NCBI RefSeq assembly: GCF_024171785.1
Contig: NZ_JAMTCK010000011.1
Coordinates: forward strand, 247,653-311,652
Source: Goodfellowiella coeruleoviolacea
GTDB taxonomy: Bacteria > Actinomycetota > Actinomycetes > Mycobacteriales > Pseudonocardiaceae
DNA: 64,000 nt
Reading direction: 5' to 3'
Below the pieces are notes generated by a model. That model saw only the letters and a list, made by a program, of their open reading frames with translations, was not told where the DNA came from and did no database searches. Numbering within the stretch: the stretch's first letter is position 1; the number at the start of each line of letters is the position of its first letter. This document shows positions 32,980-41,131 of this stretch, piece by piece. The position numbers were made by a program, and so were the translations under genes.

Positions 32980-34211
32980 GCCAGCAACTTCTTCAGCGGC
33001 ACACCGGCGTCGGCCGCCTCGGCACGGGAAACCGCCCTGCCCTGTGCGAGCGCCTTGCGCACGACCATGAAGTCGGCGGGGGCGTTGACGCACTCGGCGG
33101 CGGTGAGGCGGTCGCCCCGGTAGCGCAGCGCGGTGAACCGGCCGGGCCGCTCGCCGGGGCGGAGGACCACCTCGTCGTCGGGGTGCGCCAGACCGGCGAT
33201 CTGAATTTTCAGGCTCCCCTGGTCCGACCAGAACCACGGCACGCCGGTGTAGGGGCGCGGGTCGCCCACCAGGGTGGTGGCGGCGGCCTTGGCCTGTTCC
33301 ACGGCGTTGTCCACGCTCTCCAGCCGCAGCCGCCGGTCCGAGCCGGGCGTGGGGTCGGGCAGGTCGGCGCAGTCGCCCACGGCGAGGGTGTGGCCGTCGG
33401 AGGCGCGGGAGAAGGCGTCGACGACCACACCACCGTCGCAGCGCAGCCCGGCGGCGCGCGCCAGGTCGTCGCGCGGCCGGGCGCCGACGCCGACCAGCAC
33501 GAGACCGGCGGGCAGGCGCGTGCCGTCCGCCAACTCGACGGCGGCCACCGAGCCCCGGTCGCCGCAAAAGCGCAGCGGACGCGCCCCGGTCAGCACCCGC
33601 ACCCCGGCGTCCTGGTGCGCGGCCCGCACCAGCTCGGCCGTCACCGGGCTGACCACGCGGCCCATCAGCGACGGACCGGCCTCGACCACGGTCACCCGCA
33701 CGCCCGCGGCCGCCGCGGTGGCGGCGACCTCCAGCCCGATGAACCCGCCGCCGACCACCACGAGATCCGCGACGTCGAGGCGGCGGGCCAGAGCCTCGGC
33801 GTCGGCGAGATCACGCAGCACCACGACCCCGTCCAGGTCGGCACCCGCCAGGTCCAGGCGGCGCGGTTCGGCGCCGGTGGCCAGGGCCAGGCGGTCGAAC
33901 TCCCAGGACCGCCCGGAGGCGGCCACGGCCGTGCCCGAGCCCGTCCCGGACAGCTCCAGCCGCGTGACGCGCTCGTCCAGGACCAGGTCCACGTGCTGAT
34001 CGCGGTAGAAGGCGGGACTGCGCAGCGCCAGCGACTCGACGGTCGCCTGGCCGCGCAGCACCGCCTTGGACAGCGGCGGCCGGCTGTAGGGGGCGTGGGG
34101 TTCCTGCCCGACCAGGGTGACCGGGCCGGCCCAGCCGAGGTCGCGGGCGCTGCTCACCAACTGCGCGCCGGCCTGGCCCGCGCCCACGACGAGCAGGTGG
34201 CCGGTGCTCAC
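32976..34211 (-). CDS. FAD-dependent ferredoxin reductase (P450 redox partner)
   Basis: A 411-aa pyridine-nucleotide-disulfide-type oxidoreductase. It has an N-terminal FAD motif (VVGAGQAGAQL), PPLSK, an NAD motif (VVVGGGFIGLEVAA), a second FAD motif (LAVGDCADLP), and the C-terminal reductase domain starting near VPWFWSDQG. It belongs to the putidaredoxin reductase family, which passes electrons from NADH to a [2Fe-2S] ferredoxin. The GTG start at 34211 overlaps the ferredoxin stop (GTGA). With the adjacent ferredoxin and P450 it forms a complete class I electron-transfer chain. Confidence 0.93.
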   Translation of the reverse strand: MSTGHLLVVGAGQAGAQLVSSARDLGWAGPVTLVGQEPHAPYSRPPLSKAVLRGQATVESLALRSPAFYRDQHVDLVLDERVTRLELSGTGSGTAVAASGRSWEFDRLALATGAEPRRLDLAGADLDGVVVLRDLADAEALARRLDVADLVVVGGGFIGLEVAATAAAAGVRVTVVEAGPSLMGRVVSPVTAELVRAAHQDAGVRVLTGARPLRFCGDRGSVAAVELADGTRLPAGLVLVGVGARPRDDLARAAGLRCDGGVVVDAFSRASDGHTLAVGDCADLPDPTPGSDRRLRLESVDNAVEQAKAAATTLVGDPRPYTGVPWFWSDQGSLKIQIAGLAHPDDEVVLRPGERPGRFTALRYRGDRLTAAECVNAPADFMVVRKALAQGRAVSRAEAADAGVPLKKLLA

Positions 34212-34528
34212 AGCTGGGTCTCCGGGATGGTGACGTGGACCTCCTGCCCGGCGGCCAGGACGAGCTGGCAGGACAGGCGGGAGTTGTCCGCGCGGTCGGT
34301 GGCCGCGACGTCGAGCATGTCGTCCTCGTCCTCGCCGACCGGTGGGAAGTCGTCGGCGTGGCGCTCGTCGAGGAAGACGTGGCAGGTCGCGCAGGACAAC
34401 GACCCGCCGCACTGGCCGAGGATGCCGGGGACGCCGTTGCGGACCGCGGCCTGCATCACCGAGTCGCCGACCTCGGCCTCCACGACCCGTTCGGTGCCGT
34501 CGGGTTGGGTGTAGCACACCTTGGGCAC
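34208..34528 (-). CDS. [2Fe-2S] ferredoxin, putidaredoxin/adrenodoxin type
   Basis: A 106-aa protein. The cluster ligands are visible as C-x5-C-x2-C (CGGSLSCATC), with the fourth Cys in RLSCQLV. The C-terminus VHVTIPETQL is typical of the family. The GTG start at 34528 has AAGGAG upstream at good spacing; an upstream in-frame GTG at 34549 is possible but would overlap the P450 stop. It carries electrons from the reductase encoded downstream to the P450 encoded upstream. Confidence 0.92.
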   Translation of the reverse strand: MPKVCYTQPDGTERVVEAEVGDSVMQAAVRNGVPGILGQCGGSLSCATCHVFLDERHADDFPPVGEDEDDMLDVAATDRADNSRLSCQLVLAAGQEVHVTIPETQL

Positions 34529-34545
34529 AGTCGTGTTCTCCTTCG

Positions 34546-35766
34546 TCACCAGGTGACCGGCAGGCTGGTCATGGGCTGGGTGAGCACGTCGCGGCTGAAC
34601 ACCGGTTCGCCCGCCAGCCGCAGGCCGGGGATGCGCTTGACCAGCTCGGCCAGGCCGACCTGCAGCTCCATGCGGGCCAGGGGCGCGCCGAGGCAGTGGT
34701 GCAGGCCGTGGCTGAGCGTCAGGTGGGGGTTGTCGGGGCGGGCGATGTCGAAGCGCGCGGGTTCGGTCACCGCGGTGGGGTCGTGGCCGGCGGCGGTCAG
34801 GTCGATGCTGACGGCGTCGCCCTTGGCGATGAGCTGCCCGTCGACGACGACGTCCTCGGTGGCGACGAACGGCACCAGGCCGCCGCCACCGCCGGCGGGA
34901 CGGCCGGTGGCGAACCCGCCGTGCCGCAGCACCTCCTCGGCGGTGGTCGCCGCGAGGCCGTCCGGGTCGGCCGCGAACTGGGCGCGCTGCTCGTCGTTGC
35001 TCAGCAGGGCCAGCACGCCGGTGGACAGGAAGGTGGCGGTGTTGTCGAAGCCGCCGACGATGAGGATGAACGCGATCGGCAGGATTTCGGCGTCGGTGAG
35101 CGTCTCGTCCCGGTCGCGGGCGTGGGCCAGGGCGCTGAGCAGGTCGTCGCGCGGCTCCTCGCGGCGCTCGGCGATGAGGTCGGTCATGTAGGCGGCCAGC
35201 TCGGCCATGTCGGCCGCGACCTCGGCGTCGGACTTGCCCGCCACCGCCAGGGTGGACGAACTCCACCTCTCGAACTTCTCCCGGTCCGACGACGGGACGC
35301 CGAGCAGGTTGCTGAGCATCTCGATCGGCAGCGACAGCGAGTACTCGGGCACCAGGTCGCGGACACCGCCGCGGTCGATCATGCCGTCGATCAGCTCGTT
35401 GGCGAAGGCGACGGCGGAGTCGCGCATCTCGCGCACCCGCTTGGGCGAGATGGCCTTCTGCACCAGCTTGCGCAGCTTGGTGTGCTGGGGCGGGTCCTCG
35501 AACTGGAGCGTGCCGCGCAGGAAGTCGGGAAAGGGCACGAAGAACGGCACGACGCGCTCGCCGGTGCGGAACGGCTCGCGCACGAACCGGCGGTCGCTCA
35601 GGATCTCCCGGGCGGCGGCGTTGCGGTGCACCAGCCACACGTCACCGCCGTACGGCATGGTCATCTTCGTCATCGGCCGGTCGGCGATGATGCGGCCGAG
35701 GTGCTCGACGGCCTCGGCCGGGGGCATCGGTGCGAAGGGGTACTCGGTGCCGGGGGTGGTGGTCAT
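34546..35766 (-). CDS. Cytochrome P450 with atypical I-helix
   Basis: A 406-aa bacterial P450. It has an ExxR motif (E278/R281) and a heme-binding loop LSHGLHHCLG with Cys358. Two deviations stand out. The usual Phe seven residues before the Cys is Leu351. The I-helix reads GGFDNT (239-243), so the usual second Thr of the acid-alcohol pair is Asn242. Asn at this place is known from P450cin (CYP176A1), a cineole hydroxylase. A glycine-rich insertion (PAGGGGG, 290-296) precedes the last beta region. It is 21 bp downstream of an SDR gene and 17 bp upstream of the ferredoxin gene. The substrate is unknown; a terpenoid or other small hydrophobic carbon source fits the neighbours. Confidence 0.93.
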   Translation of the reverse strand: MTTTPGTEYPFAPMPPAEAVEHLGRIIADRPMTKMTMPYGGDVWLVHRNAAAREILSDRRFVREPFRTGERVVPFFVPFPDFLRGTLQFEDPPQHTKLRKLVQKAISPKRVREMRDSAVAFANELIDGMIDRGGVRDLVPEYSLSLPIEMLSNLLGVPSSDREKFERWSSSTLAVAGKSDAEVAADMAELAAYMTDLIAERREEPRDDLLSALAHARDRDETLTDAEILPIAFILIVGGFDNTATFLSTGVLALLSNDEQRAQFAADPDGLAATTAEEVLRHGGFATGRPAGGGGGLVPFVATEDVVVDGQLIAKGDAVSIDLTAAGHDPTAVTEPARFDIARPDNPHLTLSHGLHHCLGAPLARMELQVGLAELVKRIPGLRLAGEPVFSRDVLTQPMTSLPVTW

Positions 35767-35787
35767 CGGCGTGTCTCCGGGATCGGC

Positions 35788-36693
35788 TCAGGCGGTGGGC
35801 AACTGGGGGACGGCGACCAGCTCGGGTCGCGCCTCGGGGGTGAGGGCCATGACCTCGTCGAACCGCTCGGCGACGGTCTCGACGGTCAGGGCGGGGTCGT
35901 GGATGCCGGTGGTGGTGACCACGACGGCGCGGTTGACCGTGCCACCGGCGGCGTTGAACAACTCGCCGGTCACCGTGCACGAGGGGTGCACGAGGTAGGC
36001 GGCCAGCGGGGCGACGTGCTCGGGCAGCAACCGCGTGCGCAGGTACTCCATGACCTCGGGTGTCAGCGACGCCGCCGAGGTCTCGGCCATGCGGGTGCCC
36101 GCGCCGGGCGCGACGGCGTTGACCAGGATGCCGTGCTCGGCGCCTTCGAGGGCGAGGTTGCGGGTCAGGCCGAACACCGCGCCCTTGGCGCTGCCGTAGT
36201 GGGTCATCAGCGGGTTGCCCAGCATGGCGGCGGAGACGGTGTTGACGACGCGACCGCTGCCGGAGGCGATCAGGTGCGGCCAGGCCGCCTTGCAGATGTT
36301 GAGCGAGCCGAAGAAGTGCACGTCGAGGTGGCGCTGGTACTCCCGCGTGTCGACCTCGTCGAAGCGGGCGGTGCGCACGATGCCGGCGTTGTTGATCACC
36401 GCGTCGAGGCGGCCGAACTCGCCGACCGCGGTGTCGACGACCTCGGTCGCGCCGCTCTCGGTGGCGATGTCGGCGCGACAGGCCGCGGCCCGGCCGCCGG
36501 CGGCGCGGATCTCGGCCACGACGACGCACGCCGGGTCGTCGCCGTCCACGCCATCGCCGTCGACCTTCGCGCCGAGGTCGGCGACGACGACGCACGCACC
36601 GCGGGAGGCCAGCAGCAGGGCGTGGGCACGACCGATGCCGCGCCCGGCCCCGGTCACGACCACGGCGCGGTCGGTGAAGGAAAGGGTGTCCAC
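35788..36693 (-). CDS. Short-chain dehydrogenase/reductase, first gene of the P450 operon
   Basis: A 301-aa SDR. It has the cofactor loop TGAGRGIG, NNAG, the Ser in VVNTVSAAM, and YxxxK in HYGSAKG. It is longer than the common 250 aa because of a C-terminal extension (GTVNRAVVVTTTGIHDP onwards), as in MaoC-associated or multifunctional-type SDRs that act on hydroxyacyl or cyclic alcohol substrates. The GTG start at 36693 follows GAGGGA. It would be a natural next step for oxidising an alcohol formed by the P450. The stop is 21 bp before the P450 start. Confidence 0.88.
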   Translation of the reverse strand: MDTLSFTDRAVVVTGAGRGIGRAHALLLASRGACVVVADLGAKVDGDGVDGDDPACVVVAEIRAAGGRAAACRADIATESGATEVVDTAVGEFGRLDAVINNAGIVRTARFDEVDTREYQRHLDVHFFGSLNICKAAWPHLIASGSGRVVNTVSAAMLGNPLMTHYGSAKGAVFGLTRNLALEGAEHGILVNAVAPGAGTRMAETSAASLTPEVMEYLRTRLLPEHVAPLAAYLVHPSCTVTGELFNAAGGTVNRAVVVTTTGIHDPALTVETVAERFDEVMALTPEARPELVAVPQLPTA

Positions 36694-36745
36694 GGGTGTC
36701 CCTCTCTGCTCGGCGCGCTCGCTGCCGCACCTGGGCACGACACCA

Positions 36746-36773
36746 ACGCTACCAAATACATGAGTTTGGTCAA
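36746..36773 (-). promoter_or_regulatory. Probable promoter of the SDR-P450-ferredoxin operon
   Basis: On the minus strand, TTGACC (36773-36768) and TAGCGT (36751-36746) are spaced 16 bp apart, about 53 bp before the SDR start. The -35 element lies inside the shared 16-bp motif, so a repressor bound there would block RNA polymerase. Confidence 0.5.
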
Positions 36774-36775
36774 GT
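36760..36775. promoter_or_regulatory. Shared operator copy 1, upstream of the P450 operon
   Basis: ATGAGTTTGGTCAAGT is identical to the motif at 37731-37746. The flanks extend it to an imperfect palindrome, ATACATGA-N6-TCAAGTAA, with 6 of 8 matching arm positions. This is a TetR-like layout. The cognate regulator is not evident in the window. Confidence 0.6.
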
Positions 36776-36790
36776 AATACGGAAGGTCGA

Positions 36791-37717
36791 TCAGGGACGG
36801 TTGGCGCCGCCGCCGACCGCGACGTCAACGGCCCAGACCGAGCCGAGGCGCCGGCGGCGGGACTCCTCCCAGTCCAGGACGTCCAGACCCGCGCAGATGT
36901 AGAGGGTGCGGCGGCCCTCGCCGCCGAGCACGCAGGCGGGGGGCAGCGCCACCCTCGGGTCGAAGCGCACGACGTCGGTGACGGCCCCGCCGTCGACGAT
37001 GCGGGCCACGGCGGGCACCGAGGGCATGCCCGTCCACACGCCGCCCTCCTCGTCCAGGCAGATGCCGTCCGGCAACGAGGAGGTGGCGGCGAACACCCGC
37101 CGACCGCTCAACCCGCCGTCGGCGTCGCGGTCGAGCACGGTGATGCGGCTGGCGAACGCCTCGGCGATCACCACGCGGGCCCCGTCGGAGCTGACGGCGA
37201 TGCCGTTGGCGCCGCCGAAGCCGCCCAGCTCGGTCAGGGCGCGGGCGGTGCCGTCCGGTTCGACGACGAGCAGCGCCGCGTCGCGCGGTTCCTCCCCCGC
37301 GAACAGCTCGAAGCCCAACTGGGTGACGTAGGCGCGGCCGTCGGCGTCCACGACCATGTCGTTGACCGGCCCGGTGGCCAGTTCGCGCAGGTCGGCGTGC
37401 ACGGTGACCCGCGCGCCGTCGACGGCGAGGACCAGGCGCTCGTGCATCGAGGTGACGATCAGCCGACCGTCGGGCAGCCAGCCGAACCCACCGGGGATCA
37501 CCTCGGCACCGTTGACCGAGGTGCGGTCGGACAGGTCCAGCACGGTCTCGGCCTCGCCCTCGGCGTCCAGACGGACGAGGCGGTGGGCGTACATGTCGCT
37601 GAACCACAGCGCTCCGTCGTGCCAGCGCGGGCACTCCGCCCAGGTGTAGCCGCGGGACAGCGCACGCGGGACGGTCTCCCGCGCATCGGCAAGGGGATCG
37701 ATGTCGACGTCCGGCAC
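36791..37717 (-). CDS. SMP-30/gluconolactonase family protein
   Basis: A 308-aa six-bladed beta-propeller hydrolase of the SMP-30/gluconolactonase/LRE family. Family landmarks are the metal-binding Glu in TWAECPRWHDGALWFSD, Asn in GPVNDMVVDADGRAYVT, Asn in GGANGIAVSSDG, and Asp in SLPDGICLDEEGGVW. These enzymes use a divalent metal to open lactones. GTG at 37717, with GGAG five bases upstream, is preferred over an in-frame TTG at 37744, because the TTG lies inside the operator. A lactonase next to a P450, SDRs and an esterase suggests ring-opening catabolism. Confidence 0.88.
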   Translation of the reverse strand: MPDVDIDPLADARETVPRALSRGYTWAECPRWHDGALWFSDMYAHRLVRLDAEGEAETVLDLSDRTSVNGAEVIPGGFGWLPDGRLIVTSMHERLVLAVDGARVTVHADLRELATGPVNDMVVDADGRAYVTQLGFELFAGEEPRDAALLVVEPDGTARALTELGGFGGANGIAVSSDGARVVIAEAFASRITVLDRDADGGLSGRRVFAATSSLPDGICLDEEGGVWTGMPSVPAVARIVDGGAVTDVVRFDPRVALPPACVLGGEGRRTLYICAGLDVLDWEESRRRRLGSVWAVDVAVGGGANRP

Positions 37718-37730
37718 GGTTTCTCCAAAG

Positions 37731-37746
37731 ATGAGTTTGGTCAAGT
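37731..37746. promoter_or_regulatory. Shared operator copy 2, upstream of the SMP-30 gene
   Basis: ATGAGTTTGGTCAAGT is a perfect copy of the motif at 36760-36775. It sits directly upstream of the lactonase ribosome-binding site and in the gap after the esterase gene. Two identical 16-mers 971 bp apart, both at gene starts, point to one regulator controlling both units. Confidence 0.6.
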
Positions 37747-37753
37747 TTTACGG

Positions 37754-38698
37754 TCAGAACGGGAGCGGGTGGGCGAACTTGGCCCGCAGCAGCGCGCCGG
37801 TCTCGGCGAGGGCGAGCCGGCCGCGCGCGAGGTGGTCGGCCTGGAGCACGAAGCCGTGCGGGACGCCGGGGTAGCGGGTGAGCGTGGTCTGCACGCGCGC
37901 CTCGCGCAGGCGCTGCGCGTAGCGCTCGCCCCAGTCGCGGATCGGGTCGCACTCCCCCGTCACCACGATCGCCGGGGGCAGGCCGGACAGGTCGGCCGCG
38001 TAGGCCGGGATGCGGTAGGGGCTGTCCGACACGCCCTGTCCCGCGTCGGCCAGCCCGTTGAGGTAGAGCACGTCGTCGCGGCTCAGGATCGGGGCGTCGG
38101 CGTAGCGGGTGATCGACGCGGCACCCAGGTCGCGGTCCACGCCAGGATAGATCAGCACCTGGCAGGCGATGGCGGGTCCACCGCGGTCGCGGGCCGCCAG
38201 TGCGACGGCCGCGGCCAGGGTGCCGCCCGCGCTGTCGCCGACCACCGCCAGTCGCGCCGGGTCCACGCCCAGGTCGTCGGCGTGCTCGGCGACCCACCCG
38301 GTGGCGGCCCAGGCGTCGTCGAACTGCGCGGGCGGTGGGGCCTCCGGCGCCAGGCGGTACTCGACCGCCACGACCACCGCGCCGCTGTGGTGGGCCAGGT
38401 TGCGGGCCACCGGCTCGAAGGAGTGGTTGGAGCCCATGCACATGCCACCGCCGTGGAAGTACACGATCACCGGCGCGCCGCCGTCGGTTGTGGGCCGGTG
38501 CACGCGCAACGCGATGCCGCCGTGCGGAGCGGGGACCAGGCGATCCTCGGTGACGGCCATGACGGGCAGGTTCGGCGGGTGCGGCGCGGTCTCCAGGGAC
38601 GCGCGGACGGCACCGATGCCCCGCTCGCGCATGGACGGGGCATCGGCCACGGCCGCGGCGATGGCCGCGGCGTCGGGATCCAGCGGGAGCACGGTCAC
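37754..38698 (-). CDS. Alpha/beta hydrolase of the hormone-sensitive lipase family (HSL, family IV)
   Basis: A 314-aa esterase. It has the HSL oxyanion motif HGGG (YFHGGGMCMGS), the nucleophile in GDSAGG, the Asp in GECDPIRDW and the His in GVPHGF. Such enzymes hydrolyse short-chain esters or lactones in the cytoplasm. The GTG start at 38698 follows AGAGGTGAG. It lies 11 bp after the SDR stop and 36 bp before the lactonase gene. In this block it could hydrolyse an ester intermediate. Confidence 0.9.
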   Translation of the reverse strand: MTVLPLDPDAAAIAAAVADAPSMRERGIGAVRASLETAPHPPNLPVMAVTEDRLVPAPHGGIALRVHRPTTDGGAPVIVYFHGGGMCMGSNHSFEPVARNLAHHSGAVVVAVEYRLAPEAPPPAQFDDAWAATGWVAEHADDLGVDPARLAVVGDSAGGTLAAAVALAARDRGGPAIACQVLIYPGVDRDLGAASITRYADAPILSRDDVLYLNGLADAGQGVSDSPYRIPAYAADLSGLPPAIVVTGECDPIRDWGERYAQRLREARVQTTLTRYPGVPHGFVLQADHLARGRLALAETGALLRAKFAHPLPF

Positions 38699-38709
38699 GA
38701 TCTCACCTC

Positions 38710-39573
38710 TCACTCGGCGGGGACGGTGAACTCGCCCTGCCCCAGGGCCGGGGCACGGCGGTGGACCAGGGTGTCGGCGCGGGCGGCCATGGCGTCGACC
38801 ACGAAGGGCTGCGAGGTCAGGTAGAACTCGCCGGCCGCCGCCTGGTCGAAGAACACGCGGGCGGCGTCGAGCGGGTCCATCGCCTGCGCCTTGACCTTGA
38901 GCATGGCCGCGCGGTGCTCCTCGGCCGCCGCGGTGTCGCCGTCCTCGACCGCGCCAGCGGACTCGAAGATGTTCGACGCGACCGCACCGGGCAGCACCGC
39001 CTGGACGTGGACGTGACGGGCGTGCCCGGCCAGCTCGACCTCCTGGTGCAGGCACTCGGTGAGCGCGAGCACGGCGTGCTTGCTCATGATGTAGGAAGCT
39101 TGCAGGGGGGCGGCGCTGACCCCGCCGATCGAGGACAGGTTCCACACCCACGACCGCCCCGGCTCGGCGAGCATGCGCGGCAGGAACGCGCGGATGCCGT
39201 GGAAGACACCGTTGATGTTGATCGAGGCCAGGCGCGCCCAGTTGGCGACCGGGGTGTCCCACAGGTAACCGAACTGCTCGACGCCGGCGTTGTTGACCAG
39301 CAGCCGGACCGGGCCGACCTCGGTCACGGCGCGTTCGGCGAGCCGTTCGAGCGCCCGGGGATCGCGCACGTCGCAGGCGACGTCGACCGCACGGGCACCG
39401 GCCGCCTCCAGCTCGGCGCGCAGGGCCGCGATGGCGGCGGTGTCGACGTCGGCGAGCACGACGGTCATGCCCAGCTCCAGCGCGGCGTGGCGGGCCAGTC
39501 CCGCGCCGATGCCGGCGCCCGCGCCGGTGATCACGGCGACACCGCCGCCGAACAGGGTTTTCGCGTCGCTCAT
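38710..39573 (-). CDS. Short-chain dehydrogenase/reductase
   Basis: A 287-aa SDR. It has the cofactor loop TGAGAGIG, NNAG, the Ser in NLSSIGG, and the Tyr/Lys in SYIMSKH. The C-terminal half (VFFDQAAAGEFYLTSQP) is extended, as in SDRs that act on larger substrates. The ATG at 39573 overlaps the stop of the upstream small gene (TGATG), and the HSL esterase follows after 11 bp, so the three are probably one transcript. Confidence 0.9.
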   Translation of the reverse strand: MSDAKTLFGGGVAVITGAGAGIGAGLARHAALELGMTVVLADVDTAAIAALRAELEAAGARAVDVACDVRDPRALERLAERAVTEVGPVRLLVNNAGVEQFGYLWDTPVANWARLASININGVFHGIRAFLPRMLAEPGRSWVWNLSSIGGVSAAPLQASYIMSKHAVLALTECLHQEVELAGHARHVHVQAVLPGAVASNIFESAGAVEDGDTAAAEEHRAAMLKVKAQAMDPLDAARVFFDQAAAGEFYLTSQPFVVDAMAARADTLVHRRAPALGQGEFTVPAE

Positions 39574-39785
39574 CAGGGGCTCTCCTCGCGTTCGGCGACG
39601 ATCTCGCGGATCGCCCGGACGGCGGGGCGAAGGCCGCGCTCGGCCTGCAGGTGCCCGGCGAGCCCGGCGACGGCGTCGACGATCAGCTCGCCGCGGTGGT
39701 AGGCGGCGACGGCGATGCCGATCTCCCCCAGCTCCAGTGCGCGGTCGAGCGCCGCGCGGACGCGAGGGTCGTGCGGGACGGTCAT
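39573..39785 (-). pseudogene. Truncated beta-lactamase-family serine hydrolase (N-terminal fragment)
   Basis: A 70-aa frame with a good ribosome-binding site (GAGGAGA) before the ATG at 39785. Its first ~43 residues (VRAALDRALELGEIGIAVAA, YHRGELIVDAVAGLA) resemble the N-terminus of EstB/class C beta-lactamase-like hydrolases of ~400 aa. The SxxK and later motifs are missing, and the last 27 residues do not match the family. It is coupled to the SDR gene by TGATG, so it may still be translated and serve only to couple. Whether the fragment has any function is unknown. Confidence 0.5.
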
Positions 39786-39838
39786 GGGTCTCCTCGTGCG
39801 GCGGCGAACGACGGAGTCGGGCCCGGGGTCGCACGAGA

Positions 39839-40342
39839 CTAGGGAGCCGGCCTCCGCGCCGGGCCTCGGTGTTCCGGTGAGTGGACGTCGGCCATGCGGC
39901 CGAACCGGTTGAGGACGGTGACGACGCGCGTCACGCCGTCGGCGGTGCTCGTGCCGTCGGTGCCGCCGCGGGCGATGCCCGGCAGGTACCGGAGCCGTTG
40001 CTCCTCGGTGCCGTTGCGCAGGATGGCGGGGGCCATCTGGCGGTCGGCGATCCAGTGCGCGGCGACCGGTGCGCCCGCCGCCAGCAGTTCCTCGACCACG
40101 GCGAAGCGCTCCAGCGGGGAGCGGTCGTGGCCGCCGTAGCGGGCGGGCAGGGTCATGCCCAGCCAGCCGCGCGCGCCGAGCCGCCTGCTGAAGGCGGGGT
40201 CGGCGGCGGACATCCAGGCGTCGCTGCGCGGGCGGAACGCCCCGGCTGCGCGCTGGTCGGCGAGGAATTGCCGCACCTCGTCCCGGAGTCGAAGCTCCGC
40301 GTCGCCGGGTCGGTGGGCGGCGAGGTCGATCGTGGCTGTCAC
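39839..40342 (-). pseudogene. Truncated acyl-CoA dehydrogenase (N-terminal fragment)
   Basis: A 167-aa frame. Residues ~15-127 match the alpha-helical N-terminal domain of acyl-CoA dehydrogenases (ARGWLGMTLPARYGG; APVAAHWIADRQMAPAIL; EQRLRYLPGIARG). The family then continues with the FAD-binding beta domain and C-terminal helices (total ~390 aa), which are absent. The last ~40 residues are unrelated. It lacks the FAD site and catalytic base, so it cannot be an active dehydrogenase. An internal deletion is the simplest explanation. Confidence 0.6.
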
Positions 40343-40379
40343 CCGGACTCCTCTCTCGGGGTCCGGGCCAGGCTAGGAA

Positions 40380-40391
40380 ATTGGATCCAAT
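40380..40391. promoter_or_regulatory. Palindromic operator upstream of the truncated acyl-CoA dehydrogenase gene
   Basis: ATTGGATCCAAT is a perfect 12-bp palindrome, followed within a few bases by TTGTATCC, a second partial copy. It lies in the 80-bp gap between the GntR stop and the start of the catabolic fragment, where an FCD-type GntR repressor could act. Confidence 0.45.
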
Positions 40392-40422
40392 CTTGTATCC
40401 GCCGTTCCGCTGAGTGGACGCC

Positions 40423-41109
40423 TCACCCGGCCGACGGTCGGGGAACCGCACCCGCCCCGAACATCAACGAGAGCTGCGCCGCCGAGCCCGCGCGGTGCGC
40501 GTCCATCAGCTCGACCAGGCGTTCCAGGTCGCCCGAGCCCAACGCGGCCAGCATGTCCCGGTGTTCGGCGAGGATGCGGGCCCGCGCGGCCTCGTCGTAG
40601 AGGTACACCGCGTGGTAGGGCAGCGCCCGCGTCCAGATGCGGTTGATCTCGGCGACCACCAGGTTCAGCCCGCTCAGCCCGAAGATCGCCTGGTGGAAGG
40701 CGCTGTTGGCCTCCCTCATCCGGTGCAGGTCCAGATCGGCTGCGGCCCGTTCGACGTCCTCGGCGAGCGACCCGATCCGGTCCAGCTGCCCGGCGTCCGG
40801 CCGAGGCAGGCTGCGGATCACCTCGGTCTCCAGCAGCCGCCGCATCAGGTACACCTGGTCGAACTCCGGGCGGCTCAACCGCGCCACGGCGAAGCCCACG
40901 TTGTGCTCGTGCGCCACCAGCCCGTCGGCGACCAACTGTCGCAGGCCCTCGCGCACCGGCAGCCGGCTCACCCCGAGCACGGCGGCCATCTGCTCCTGCC
41001 GGATCTGCTGACCGGGCAGCAGGTCACCCGAGACGATCATCCGCTTGATGCCGTCGACCACGCGCGACACGGCCTGGTCGGCGCCGTCGGCGCTCCTCTT
41101 GGCGGGCAT
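40423..41109 (-). CDS. GntR-family regulator with FCD ligand domain
   Basis: A 228-aa protein. The N-terminal winged helix (residues ~10-75) has the GntR landmarks GQQIRQEQMAAVLGVSRLPV and VREGL. The C-terminal all-helical FCD domain (~85-210) binds small organic acids through metal-binding Asp/His positions (for example REANSAFHQAIF and EHRDMLAAL). The ATG at 41109 follows GAGGAG at good spacing. It is the only classical one-component regulator inside the catabolic block and probably controls the downstream SDR/esterase genes, through palindromes at 40380 and 41132. Confidence 0.9.
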   Translation of the reverse strand: MPAKRSADGADQAVSRVVDGIKRMIVSGDLLPGQQIRQEQMAAVLGVSRLPVREGLRQLVADGLVAHEHNVGFAVARLSRPEFDQVYLMRRLLETEVIRSLPRPDAGQLDRIGSLAEDVERAAADLDLHRMREANSAFHQAIFGLSGLNLVVAEINRIWTRALPYHAVYLYDEAARARILAEHRDMLAALGSGDLERLVELMDAHRAGSAAQLSLMFGAGAVPRPSAG

Positions 41110-41131
41110 GGGCACTCCTCACGATCCGCAC

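Noticed and set aside
37718..37744. TTG start for the SMP-30 protein at 37744
   Set aside because: The TTG falls inside the 16-bp operator, whereas GTG at 37717 has a Shine-Dalgarno sequence at the right distance.
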